Assembly (NCBI RefSeq): GCF_033546935.1
Contig: NZ_CP137854.1
Coordinates: 3,906,001 to 3,970,000 of the forward strand
DNA length: 64,000 bases
Direction of reading: 5' to 3'
From: Xylophilus sp. GOD-11R
Lineage (GTDB): Bacteria > Pseudomonadota > Gammaproteobacteria > Burkholderiales > Burkholderiaceae_C
Shown: positions 53,554 to 61,260 of the stretch, piece after piece
Layout of the letters: each line of letters starts with the position of its first letter
How positions within the stretch are numbered: position 1 is the first letter of the stretch
Position numbers and translations under genes: made by a program
The notes under the pieces: model-generated
What the model was told of the DNA's origin: nothing
The model's input: only the letters and a program-made list of their open reading frames with translations
Database searches by the model: none

Positions 53554-55140
53554 TCAGCCCGCCCCGCGGCGCCAGGACTGCAGCGCCTGGCCCAGCACGT
53601 CGTGGATGACGGCCGGGTCGGCCGGCTTCACCAGGTGCGCGACGAAGCCCGCAGCGGTGGTCGCGCTCTTGTCGCCGGCCGCGCCATAGCCGGTGAGGGC
53701 GACGACCGGCAGGCGTCTGCTCAGCGCACGGCCGATCTCCACGCCGCTGCCGTCGGGCAGGCCCAGGTCGGTAAGCACGATGTCGAAGGGCTGGGCCGAG
53801 GCCGCCGCCAGCGCGGCGGCGCAGGTCTCGACATGCACCGGCGCCCAGCCGTAGTCCTCCAGGCACAGGCCCAGGGTTTCGGCGGCGGCGCGGTTGTCTT
53901 CCACCAGCAGCACACGCTTGCCGGCGTTCTCCACCTCGGCCGGCGCGGCCGGGCGATCAGCCGACACATCGGCACCGGCCTGCACCAGCGGCAGCCGCAG
54001 GGTGAAGGTGGCGCCCCGGCCCGGGCCGTCGCTGTGGGCCTGCAGGCTGCCGTCGTGCTGCGCGACCAGAAAACGCGCAATGGCCAGGCCCAGTCCGAGC
54101 CCACCGAAACGCCGCGACACCTCGCCGTCGGCCTGTTCGAAAGCTCCGAAGATGCGTTCCAGCGCCTCGGGCTTCATGCCCACGCCCTGGTCGGTGCAGG
54201 TGCAGACGAACTGGCCCAGTGCGTTGTCGACATGCCCTTCGAGCCGCACCTCGGTGCCGGCGGGGCTGAACTTGATCGCGTTGCGCACCAGGTTCGACAC
54301 CACCTGCTGCAGCCGGGCGTCGTCGCCCACCACCCAGGCCGGTTCGGTGGCCGGTATGTAGACCAGGCGAACATTCTTCTGGTCGCTTTGCTCCTGGCTG
54401 GTGCGCGCGACCTGGCCGAGCACGTCGCGCATGTCCAGCACCTCGGGCTTGATGCCGAGCTTGCCGGTGGTGATGGCCGAGATGTCCAGCAGGTCGTCGA
54501 TGAGGCGCGCCTCCAGCGCCACGTTGCGCCGGATGGTGGGCAGCAGTTCGCCGAATTTCGGCGGCACGGTGGCGACCTTTTCCAGCAGGTGCGCCGCGAA
54601 GGACATCGACGACAGCGGCGTGCGCAACTCGTGCGAGAGCACCGCCAGGAACCGGTCCTTGGCCAGGTTGGCGCGTTCGGCTTCTTCCTTGGCCGCCACC
54701 AGCCGAAGCTCGGCGTTGCTGCGCGCGGCTCGCTCGGCCACTTCGCGCATGGCACGTTCCAGCACCAGCGGCAGGCGCGAGAGGCGGCCCTTGCTCACGT
54801 AGTCGGTGGCACCGCGCTTGAGCAGGTCGACCGCGTTGTCCTCGCCGATCACGCCGGAGACGAAGATGAAGGGCACGAAGGCCGCGTGCTCGCGCGCCAG
54901 CGCCAGGGCCTCGTCGCCGCTGTAGCCGCCGAGTTCGTGGTCCGACAGGATCACGTCGTAGCTGCCGCGTCGCAGGGCCTGGGCGAAACCCTCGCCGTCC
55001 TGCACCACGTCGAGCGATGCGCGCGGATAGGCGGCGCGCAGTTCTTCGGCCAGCAGCTCGGCGTCGAAGGCCGAGTCTTCCAGCAGCAGTACCTTGATCG
55101 CCTGCGGCGACGGTTGCGGGGCCGGCGGTTGGCTACTCAT
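53554..55140 (-). CDS. Hybrid kinase REC-HisKA-HATPase-REC
   Basis: A 528-residue soluble protein. REC1 (about 15-130) has phospho-acceptor Asp67 in VILSDHELGG. HisKA carries VLSHELRTPLSSM, HATPase carries NLVRNAIKF and GGLGLGLAIARF, and a C-terminal REC has VLTDLGLPDGSG. Its start overlaps the end of the single-domain regulator gene by eight bases. As the third gene of the phytochrome operon, it is the probable next relay step. Confidence 0.9.
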   Translation of the reverse strand: MSSQPPAPQPSPQAIKVLLLEDSAFDAELLAEELRAAYPRASLDVVQDGEGFAQALRRGSYDVILSDHELGGYSGDEALALAREHAAFVPFIFVSGVIGEDNAVDLLKRGATDYVSKGRLSRLPLVLERAMREVAERAARSNAELRLVAAKEEAERANLAKDRFLAVLSHELRTPLSSMSFAAHLLEKVATVPPKFGELLPTIRRNVALEARLIDDLLDISAITTGKLGIKPEVLDMRDVLGQVARTSQEQSDQKNVRLVYIPATEPAWVVGDDARLQQVVSNLVRNAIKFSPAGTEVRLEGHVDNALGQFVCTCTDQGVGMKPEALERIFGAFEQADGEVSRRFGGLGLGLAIARFLVAQHDGSLQAHSDGPGRGATFTLRLPLVQAGADVSADRPAAPAEVENAGKRVLLVEDNRAAAETLGLCLEDYGWAPVHVETCAAALAAASAQPFDIVLTDLGLPDGSGVEIGRALSRRLPVVALTGYGAAGDKSATTAAGFVAHLVKPADPAVIHDVLGQALQSWRRGAG

Positions 55141-55591
55141 AGGGGCGGGTGGCCTTGAAGGAGCCGGGCGGCGGCTCGTTGAGCACCGCCCAGAAAATGC
55201 CGAGGTCGGCGATGGCCGATACGAACTGCTTAAATTCGACCGGTTTCACCACGTAGGCGTTCACGCCCAGCTCGTAGCTGCGCACCAGGTCGGATTCTTC
55301 CTGCGACGAGGTGAGCATCACCACCGGAATGGCGCGCAGCGTGGCGCTGGCGCGCACGGCTTCGAGCACTTCCAGGCCGTTGACCTTGGGCAGCTTCAGG
55401 TCGAGCAGGATGACGGCCGGGCTGCCTTCGTCGCGGCCGGTGTATTCGCCTTCGCGCCGCAGGTAGTCCAGCGCCTGCGCGCCGTCGCGCAGCACCACGA
55501 CTTCGTTGGCGAGCTGGCTGCGTTCGAGTGCCAGCAGTGTCAGTTCGAGGTCGCGCGGGTCGTCTTCGACCAACAGGATGGGTTTGATCAT
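55133..55591 (-). CDS. Single-domain response regulator (Rcp1-like)
   Basis: A 152-residue REC domain with no output domain. It has EDD near the N-terminus, phospho-acceptor Asp64 (ILLDLKLPKVNG), Thr (VMLTSS) and Lys (YVVKPVEF). The long alpha4 loop matches Rcp1-type partners of phytochromes. It overlaps the phytochrome stop by four bases, so it is the likely direct phosphate acceptor. Confidence 0.92.
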   Translation of the reverse strand: MIKPILLVEDDPRDLELTLLALERSQLANEVVVLRDGAQALDYLRREGEYTGRDEGSPAVILLDLKLPKVNGLEVLEAVRASATLRAIPVVMLTSSQEESDLVRSYELGVNAYVVKPVEFKQFVSAIADLGIFWAVLNEPPPGSFKATRPYE

Positions 55592-57798
55592 TCTTTGCTC
55601 GGATCGCTGTTCTGTTCGGGGGGCGGGTCGTCCCGGCGTGGAAGCACGAAGCCGAAAGTGGCGCCGACCCCGGGTTCGCCCCGGGCCCAGACGCTGCCGC
55701 CGTGCCGCTCCACGATTCTCTTCACATTGGCAAGACCTATGCCGGTGCCCTCGAATTCCTCGGTCTTGTGCAGCCGCTGGAACACGCCGAAGAGCTTGCC
55801 GACGTATTGCATCTGGAAGCCGACCCCGTTGTCTTCAACCTCCAGGCCGATGCCGTCCTCGCGCGACACCGGCCGTACCGCGATGACCGCATGGTCGCGG
55901 CCGCGGGTGTACTTGGCGGCGTTGGCCAGCAGATTGCGTACGGCCACCTGCAGCAGTACCGGGTCCGCGTCGAGCCAGGGCAGGTCGGGTTCGATCTTCC
56001 ACTGGATGTCGCGCTGGCTTTCGCCGCGCGAGAGTTCGCGCACCAGGCTGTTCACCAGGTCCTGCGAGCTGAAGCGCCGGGTCTTCAGCGCCGAGCGGCC
56101 CATGCGGGAGAAGTCCAGCAGCGCGTCGACCAGTTGGCCGGCGAAAGCCGCGGCGTCCTTCACATGGCCCAGGTGCCGGTGCGCGCGGCTGCTGAGCACC
56201 TTGCCCTCGGCTTCCAGCACCAGGTCGGCATAGCCGGCGATGTGGCGCATGGGTGCGCGCAGGTCGTGCGAAACGGTGTAGGAAAAGGCTTCGAGCTCCT
56301 TGTTCACCCGGCCGAGCTCGGTGGCCACGGCGGCGAGTTCCTCGGCGCGGCGCAGCACGATGCCGATCAGCGCCTGGCGCAGTTCGGCCACGGTGCCGAC
56401 CTCGGCGCTGGTCCAGGGCTCGCAGCGCCCGCCGATCTCCTGCGTCCAGCTGACGAAGCTGCGGCGCGGATGGATGCGGCCCACCGCATCGGTCAGAACC
56501 TCCTTGCGCGGATCGCCGGCCCAGGTGACGGTGCGCACGATTTCCGGGCGGAACCAGAAGATCACGTGCCGGTGCACCCGCGAGATCGACAGTGCCAGCA
56601 CGCCGGCGGCGACATCGCGCCAGGCTTCGGCCGGGTGGTAATGCGTAACCAGGCGGTCGCTCTCATACACCTCCTGCCCGCTGCCGACCACCCAGGCGGC
56701 GAGTTCGAGCAGGGCATCGTCGCCCGGCGTGTCGCCCACGGTCCAGGCCTGTTCGTCCAGCACCACGGCGGCGCCCGTGGCGCGCGCCATGCGCAGGAAC
56801 AGCGCGGGCTCCTGCACCAGGCCGCGCAGCGAGGCGTCGCCGTCGGACAGGTGGGCCACCATCTCCAGCGTGAGCTGGCGCAGATTGAGCCGCGCCTGCA
56901 CTTCCAGGTTGGCGACCTGCGCCTCGATCTGCATCGACAGCAGCTGCCCGAGGTGGCTGCAGGCCGCGCGCACCTCGGGCGCCAGGCTCCTGGCGTCGTG
57001 GTCGTGGCAGGAGGCCAGGCCCCAGAGCTTGCCGTCGACCACGATGGACACCGACATCGACGCCAGCGTGCCCATGTTGCGCATGTATTCCAGGTGCACC
57101 GGCGAGACGCTGCGCAGGAAACTCTGCGACAGATCGACGGCGCCGGCGTCCACGCCGTCCACGCCGAGCAGCGGCACCGGCTCGTAGCGCGCGTCCGGAA
57201 TCAGCCGGAAGCGGTTGGCCAGGTAGAGCTCGCGCGCCTGGCGCGGAATGTCGGCGGCGGGGAAGTGGTGGCCGCGGTAGCTGTCGTAGCCCGGCGCGAT
57301 GGATTCGGCCAGTACCTCGCCGTGGCCTTCGGCGTCGAAACGGTAGATGAGGCAGCGGCCGAAGCCGGTGAGCGCGCGCAGTTCGGTGGCGGCCACGTCG
57401 AGCAGCAAGGGCGTGGTGCGCGCCGCCTGCAACTTGGGCAACAGCTCGCGCGCCAGGCTGTAGATGGGCGCCTCGCCGCGCACCGGCGGGGGCGCGGGCT
57501 CGAACTCCACGATGACCGCCCGTGCATCGCGGTAGGCCGTGGCCAGCATGGTGGTGTCGATCAACTCGACATGACCGAGGGAGACGGCGGCATGGCCATC
57601 GACCAGCGATTCGAGTTGCACGCGGTCGAGCGCTTCGACAGCGGCCTGCGCATCATGAACACGGGACCAGTTTTCGCTCCAGGCCCGCAGGGCCAGCGTG
57701 GCCGGGTCCAGCACCACCAGCCGCCCGTGAGGCTGGATAGCGCCGGGAATCCGGATCGGCTCGCGATCGCAACTGGCGATGTCGGCGGCAAAACTCAT
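55588..57798 (-). CDS. bphP: Bacteriophytochrome histidine kinase
   Basis: A 736-residue light sensor. PAS (about 1-110) carries the biliverdin-attachment Cys10 in ASCDREPIRIPGAIQPHG. GAF (about 120-300) has the chromophore motif PAADIPRQARELY, and PHY runs about 305-490. HisKA has TVSHDLRAPMRHI, and HATPase has NLLANAAKY with GTGIGLANV. It should autophosphorylate according to red/far-red state. The ATG at 57798 is chosen, though no ribosome site is clear; a TTG at 57837 would add 13 residues. No heme oxygenase gene adjoins it. Confidence 0.93.
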   Translation of the reverse strand: MSFAADIASCDREPIRIPGAIQPHGRLVVLDPATLALRAWSENWSRVHDAQAAVEALDRVQLESLVDGHAAVSLGHVELIDTTMLATAYRDARAVIVEFEPAPPPVRGEAPIYSLARELLPKLQAARTTPLLLDVAATELRALTGFGRCLIYRFDAEGHGEVLAESIAPGYDSYRGHHFPAADIPRQARELYLANRFRLIPDARYEPVPLLGVDGVDAGAVDLSQSFLRSVSPVHLEYMRNMGTLASMSVSIVVDGKLWGLASCHDHDARSLAPEVRAACSHLGQLLSMQIEAQVANLEVQARLNLRQLTLEMVAHLSDGDASLRGLVQEPALFLRMARATGAAVVLDEQAWTVGDTPGDDALLELAAWVVGSGQEVYESDRLVTHYHPAEAWRDVAAGVLALSISRVHRHVIFWFRPEIVRTVTWAGDPRKEVLTDAVGRIHPRRSFVSWTQEIGGRCEPWTSAEVGTVAELRQALIGIVLRRAEELAAVATELGRVNKELEAFSYTVSHDLRAPMRHIAGYADLVLEAEGKVLSSRAHRHLGHVKDAAAFAGQLVDALLDFSRMGRSALKTRRFSSQDLVNSLVRELSRGESQRDIQWKIEPDLPWLDADPVLLQVAVRNLLANAAKYTRGRDHAVIAVRPVSREDGIGLEVEDNGVGFQMQYVGKLFGVFQRLHKTEEFEGTGIGLANVKRIVERHGGSVWARGEPGVGATFGFVLPRRDDPPPEQNSDPSKE

Positions 57799-57932
57799 GC
57801 GGGGGAAGTCGGATAAAGGTTCGGCCGCATGCTGCAATCATGTTTCAGCATCGGGCGGCAACCGCCGATCATGCCAGTCGTACCGCCGATCGCCAAAACT
57901 CACGCGATAGAACCGCGCCGTACCGCTTGTTT

Positions 57933-58173
57933 TTAGCGGGCGAGCCGCATGAGCTTGCCGCTGTCGGTGAGCAGCGGCAGGGCGCCGTCCGGGGCCTGGC
58001 GCACATCGCGGAAACGCTCGCCCCGATCCGCGTACATCGCCTCGCGGGCCGCAACGGTGTTGCCCGACAGGGTGAGACGCCACAGCGCCTGGCCGGCCAG
58101 CGAGCCGGAGAACAACTGGCCGCGCCATTCCGGGAACATGGTGCCGGTGTAGAAGGCCAGGCCCGCTGGCGCG
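57933..58173 (-). pseudogene. C-terminal remnant of PQQ-dependent sugar dehydrogenase
   Basis: About 80 residues (from APAGLAFYTGTMFPEWRGQL through RDVRQAPDGALPLLTDSGKL to a stop) match the last blades of aldose sugar dehydrogenase (YliI/Gcd-type). The remaining 250 or so residues that such enzymes need are absent. Upstream in frame is unrelated sequence running into the alcohol dehydrogenase end. It is a truncated, non-functional remnant. Confidence 0.75.
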
Positions 58174-58227
58174 ATCGCTCGCCGGCCGGCGGTTGTCGGA
58201 ATAAGCCGGTTTTTCCGGCGGCGGGGT

Positions 58228-59325
58228 TCAGCCCTTCGCATCGTTGGACAGGCTCGCCATGTCGATCACGTAGCGGAAGCGCACGTCGCCGTCCTCCACC
58301 TTCTTGTAGGCGTCGTTGATGTCCTGGATGGAAATGATTTCGATGTCCGGCGCGATGCCGTGCCGGGCGCAGAAGTCGAGCACTTCCTGAGTCTCGGCGA
58401 TGCTGCCGATCAGCGAGCCGCCGACCGACTTGCGGTGCATCGCGGTCTCCATGTTGTTGATCGGCTTGAGCGGCTCCAGTGCGCCGACGGCCACCAGGGT
58501 CTTGTCGCGCTTGAGCAGTTCGACGAAGGGGTTCACGTCGTGCTTCTCCGGCACGGTTGACAGGATGAAATCGAAGCTCGCCTTGAGGTTGGCCAGGGCG
58601 CCCTGGTCGTCCTCGAGGATGCCGGTGACGCCTAAGCGCGCGGCTTCGTCGATCTTCTCCGGCGTGCTGGTGAACACGGTGACCTTGGCGCCCATGGCCT
58701 TGGCCAGCTTGGCCGCCATGTGGCCCAGGCCGCCGAAGCCGAGGATGCCGACCTTGTCGCCTGGCTGCACTTTCCAATGCCGCAGCGGCGACCAGGTGGT
58801 GACGCCGGCGCAGAGGATGGGCGCGGCCGCCTCGGGCTTGAGGCCGGCGGGGATCTTGAGCACGAAGTCTTCCTTCACGACCAGCGTGTCGGAGTAGCCG
58901 CCGAAGGTGTTGTCGCGTCGGTACATGTTGTCGCCGGTCGGCGCTTTCTTGGCCGGCACCATGGGGCCGTTGTAGGTGGCCAGCCAGCTGTTGGGGCCTT
59001 CACAGTAGTTCTGGAAACCGGCCTGGCAGGCCGGGCACGCGCGGCAGCTGTCGATCATGCAACCCACGCCCACCACGTCGCCGACCGCGTGCCGGGTGAC
59101 GCCGGGGCCGACCCGTGTCACCTTGCCCACCACTTCGTGGCCCGGCATGCACGGGTAGACGGTGTTGGACCACTCGTTCTTCACCTGGTGGATGTCGGAG
59201 TGGCAGACGCCGCAGAACATCACCGCTATCTCGACCTCGTTCGCGCCGGCTTCCTCGCGCTCGAAGTGAAAGAGCTTGAGGCTGCTGAAGGAATGCCTGG
59301 CGGCATAGCCGTGGGACTTGATCAT
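58228..59325 (-). CDS. NAD(P)-dependent zinc alcohol dehydrogenase (YahK/CAD-like)
   Basis: A 365-residue MDR enzyme of the cinnamyl-alcohol-dehydrogenase-like branch. Catalytic zinc ligands are in FCGVCHSDIHQ, PGHEVVGKV and the late Cys (APILCAGVT); the structural zinc Cys set is in DSCRACPACQAGFQNYC. The nucleotide loop is GFGGLGHMAAKLAKAMGA. It likely reduces aldehydes with NADPH. The start at 59325 follows AAGGAGC. The gene sits next to a broken sugar dehydrogenase. Confidence 0.92.
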   Translation of the reverse strand: MIKSHGYAARHSFSSLKLFHFEREEAGANEVEIAVMFCGVCHSDIHQVKNEWSNTVYPCMPGHEVVGKVTRVGPGVTRHAVGDVVGVGCMIDSCRACPACQAGFQNYCEGPNSWLATYNGPMVPAKKAPTGDNMYRRDNTFGGYSDTLVVKEDFVLKIPAGLKPEAAAPILCAGVTTWSPLRHWKVQPGDKVGILGFGGLGHMAAKLAKAMGAKVTVFTSTPEKIDEAARLGVTGILEDDQGALANLKASFDFILSTVPEKHDVNPFVELLKRDKTLVAVGALEPLKPINNMETAMHRKSVGGSLIGSIAETQEVLDFCARHGIAPDIEIISIQDINDAYKKVEDGDVRFRYVIDMASLSNDAKG

Positions 59326-59485
59326 GGGAGCTCCTTGGTGGATGGGCGTCATGGCGCGACCGGCGCCTGGAGGTGGCCGGTTCCAGCGCGGCGGCGACCT
59401 TACGGCGCCGGGCGACGCGGCCGTCGTCGGCCGGTAACCCGCTGTCGCGGTGCCGGCTTCCTACAGCCGCGCCTACACTGCCGCG

Positions 59486-59965
59486 ATGCGCTTCATCACC
59501 GCCCTGCTGACGGCCCTGCTCGCCGCCACCCTGGTCGCCTGCTCCAGCAGCGGGCCCGTCGCGCGACCCTCGCGCATCGTCTACCCGGAACTCAGCGCCG
59601 AGCAGTCCTCGGACATCGCCTTCCACGCGCTGGGCCTGGTCGGCACGCCGTACCGCTATGGCGGCAACACGCCCGAAGGCGGCTTCGACTGCAGCGGGCT
59701 GATCGGCTATGTGTACCGCGCCCGCGCCGGCCTGGTGCCGCCGCGCACGGTAGCCGAACTCGGCGGCTTCGGCACGCCGGTGACGGCGGGCGAACTGCGC
59801 ACCGGCGACCTGGTCATCTTCGGCAGCGGCCGGCCGTTCCATGCCGGCATCTACGTGGGCGAAGGGCGCTTCGTGCATGCGCCCTCCACCGGCGGCGAGG
59901 TGCGCATGGACCGGCTCGCGTCGACCTACTGGAGCCGCCTGGCGGTGGACTACCGCCGACCCTGA
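59486..59965 (+). CDS. NlpC/P60 peptidoglycan hydrolase lipoprotein
   Basis: A 159-residue Spr/MepS-like endopeptidase. The lipoprotein signal ends LVAC (Cys19). The NlpC/P60 triad is visible: Cys in GGFDCSGLI, His in FHAGIYVG and a second His in FVHAPST. It should cleave peptide cross-links in the cell wall from the outer-membrane side. MRFITALLTALL is chosen over an upstream ATG. It is divergent from the alcohol dehydrogenase. Confidence 0.9.
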   Translation: MRFITALLTALLAATLVACSSSGPVARPSRIVYPELSAEQSSDIAFHALGLVGTPYRYGGNTPEGGFDCSGLIGYVYRARAGLVPPRTVAELGGFGTPVTAGELRTGDLVIFGSGRPFHAGIYVGEGRFVHAPSTGGEVRMDRLASTYWSRLAVDYRRP

Positions 59966-59983
59966 ACCTCCCGGGGCGGCGCC

Positions 59984-60973
59984 TCAGTCAACCCGCGCGC
60001 CGGAGTCCTTCACGATGCCCGCCCAGCGCACCAGCTCGGACTTGACCGAGTCGCCGAACTGCGCGGAGCTGGTTCGCCAGGGCTCCGCGCCCTGCTGGGC
60101 CAGACGCTCCTGCACGTCCTTGGCGGCCAGCGCCTGGTCGATGGCGCCGTGCAGCCGCGAGACGATGTCGGCGGGCGTGCCGGCCGGCGCGAACAGGCCG
60201 TACCACGGCGTGAAGCCGAAGCCCGGCAGGGTCTCGCCGATGGTCGGCGCGTCGGGCAGCACCGCCACCCGGCGCGGGTTGACCACGCCCAGCACCTTGA
60301 GCTTGCCGGCCTGGATGAAGCCGATGCACGAGGGCAGGCTCTGCACCGAGATCGGCACCTGGCCGCTCACCACGTCGGTGGCCGCGGCCGCCGACGACTT
60401 GTAGGGCACATGCTGGATGTCGATGCCGGCCTGCTTGCGCAGCACCTCGGCGATCAGGTGGTTGAGCGTGCCGTTGCCGGCCGAGGCGTAGGAGATGCTG
60501 CCCGGTCTGGCCTTGGCCAGGGCGATGAGCTCGCGCACCGAGTTCGCCGGAAAGCCCGGGTTGGCCACCAGCACGTAGCCGGCGGTGGCCACGGCGGCCA
60601 CGGGTTCGAAGTCCTTTACCGGATCGAAGCCCGGCGTCTTGTAGAGCGCGGGTGCCACCACCTGCGCGCTGTCGCTGGTGAGCATGAGCGTGTAGCCATC
60701 GGGCCGCGCCTTGGCTGCGTAGGCGGTGCCGATGTTGCCGCCCGCGCCCACGCGGTTGTCCACCACGAAAGACTGGCCGAGCAGCTCCGACACCCGCTGC
60801 AGCACGATGCGGGCGATGGCGTCGTTGGCGCCACCCGCGCCCTGCGGCACCACCACGGTGACCGGACGGGCCGGCCAGGTTTCCGCGAAGGCCGTGCGGT
60901 GCAGGCCCGTGCCGCCGCATGCGCCGGCGAGCGTGGCGATGAGCGCGGCGCGTCGCGTCGGGCGAAGGTTCAT
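59984..60973 (-). CDS. Bug-type tripartite tricarboxylate receptor (TctC family)
   Basis: A 329-residue periplasmic receptor. Signal: RRAALIATLAGACGGTGLHR to TAFA, with a twin-Arg start. Bug motifs: WPARPVTVVVPQGAGGANDA, VDNRVGAGGNIGTAYAAKAR, PDGYTLML, FDPVKDFEPVA and VPYKSSAAA. The ATG follows AGGAGA. It stands alone, divergent from the siderophore receptor, with no TctAB nearby. The substrate is unknown. Confidence 0.92.
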   Translation of the reverse strand: MNLRPTRRAALIATLAGACGGTGLHRTAFAETWPARPVTVVVPQGAGGANDAIARIVLQRVSELLGQSFVVDNRVGAGGNIGTAYAAKARPDGYTLMLTSDSAQVVAPALYKTPGFDPVKDFEPVAAVATAGYVLVANPGFPANSVRELIALAKARPGSISYASAGNGTLNHLIAEVLRKQAGIDIQHVPYKSSAAAATDVVSGQVPISVQSLPSCIGFIQAGKLKVLGVVNPRRVAVLPDAPTIGETLPGFGFTPWYGLFAPAGTPADIVSRLHGAIDQALAAKDVQERLAQQGAEPWRTSSAQFGDSVKSELVRWAGIVKDSGARVD

Positions 60974-61114
60974 GGTGTATCTCCTCTCTCTGTGTTTCGG
61001 GCAACCGGCGATCTTGGGTGATCCGGCCGGGGGCACGCATCGGTGCTTACCTTGGCGTCGGGCACGGCAATGCCATCGCCCTGACACAAACCGACAAACT
61101 TCCTGTTCACAAAT

Positions 61115-61135
61115 AAATACGATTCGCATTCGCAT
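61115..61135. promoter_or_regulatory. Fur-box-like site upstream of the fepA-like gene
   Basis: AAATACGATTCGCATTCGCAT, read on the other strand, gives GCGAAT-GCGAAT-CGTATT, three Fur-type hexamers in an AT-rich island. It lies 125 bp upstream of the receptor start in the divergent gap. Iron repression would fit the two downstream genes. Confidence 0.5.
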
Positions 61136-61260
61136 GTAACGCCGTTGCTACGGAACGCATGTCTGCAGGGCCGCCACGGCCTGTGCGAAGCGCCAGCCGC
61201 CGTGTCGACACGACCGGCGCGCGGCACCACAAGAATCAAAAGTCAGGGAGTCGTTTTCCG

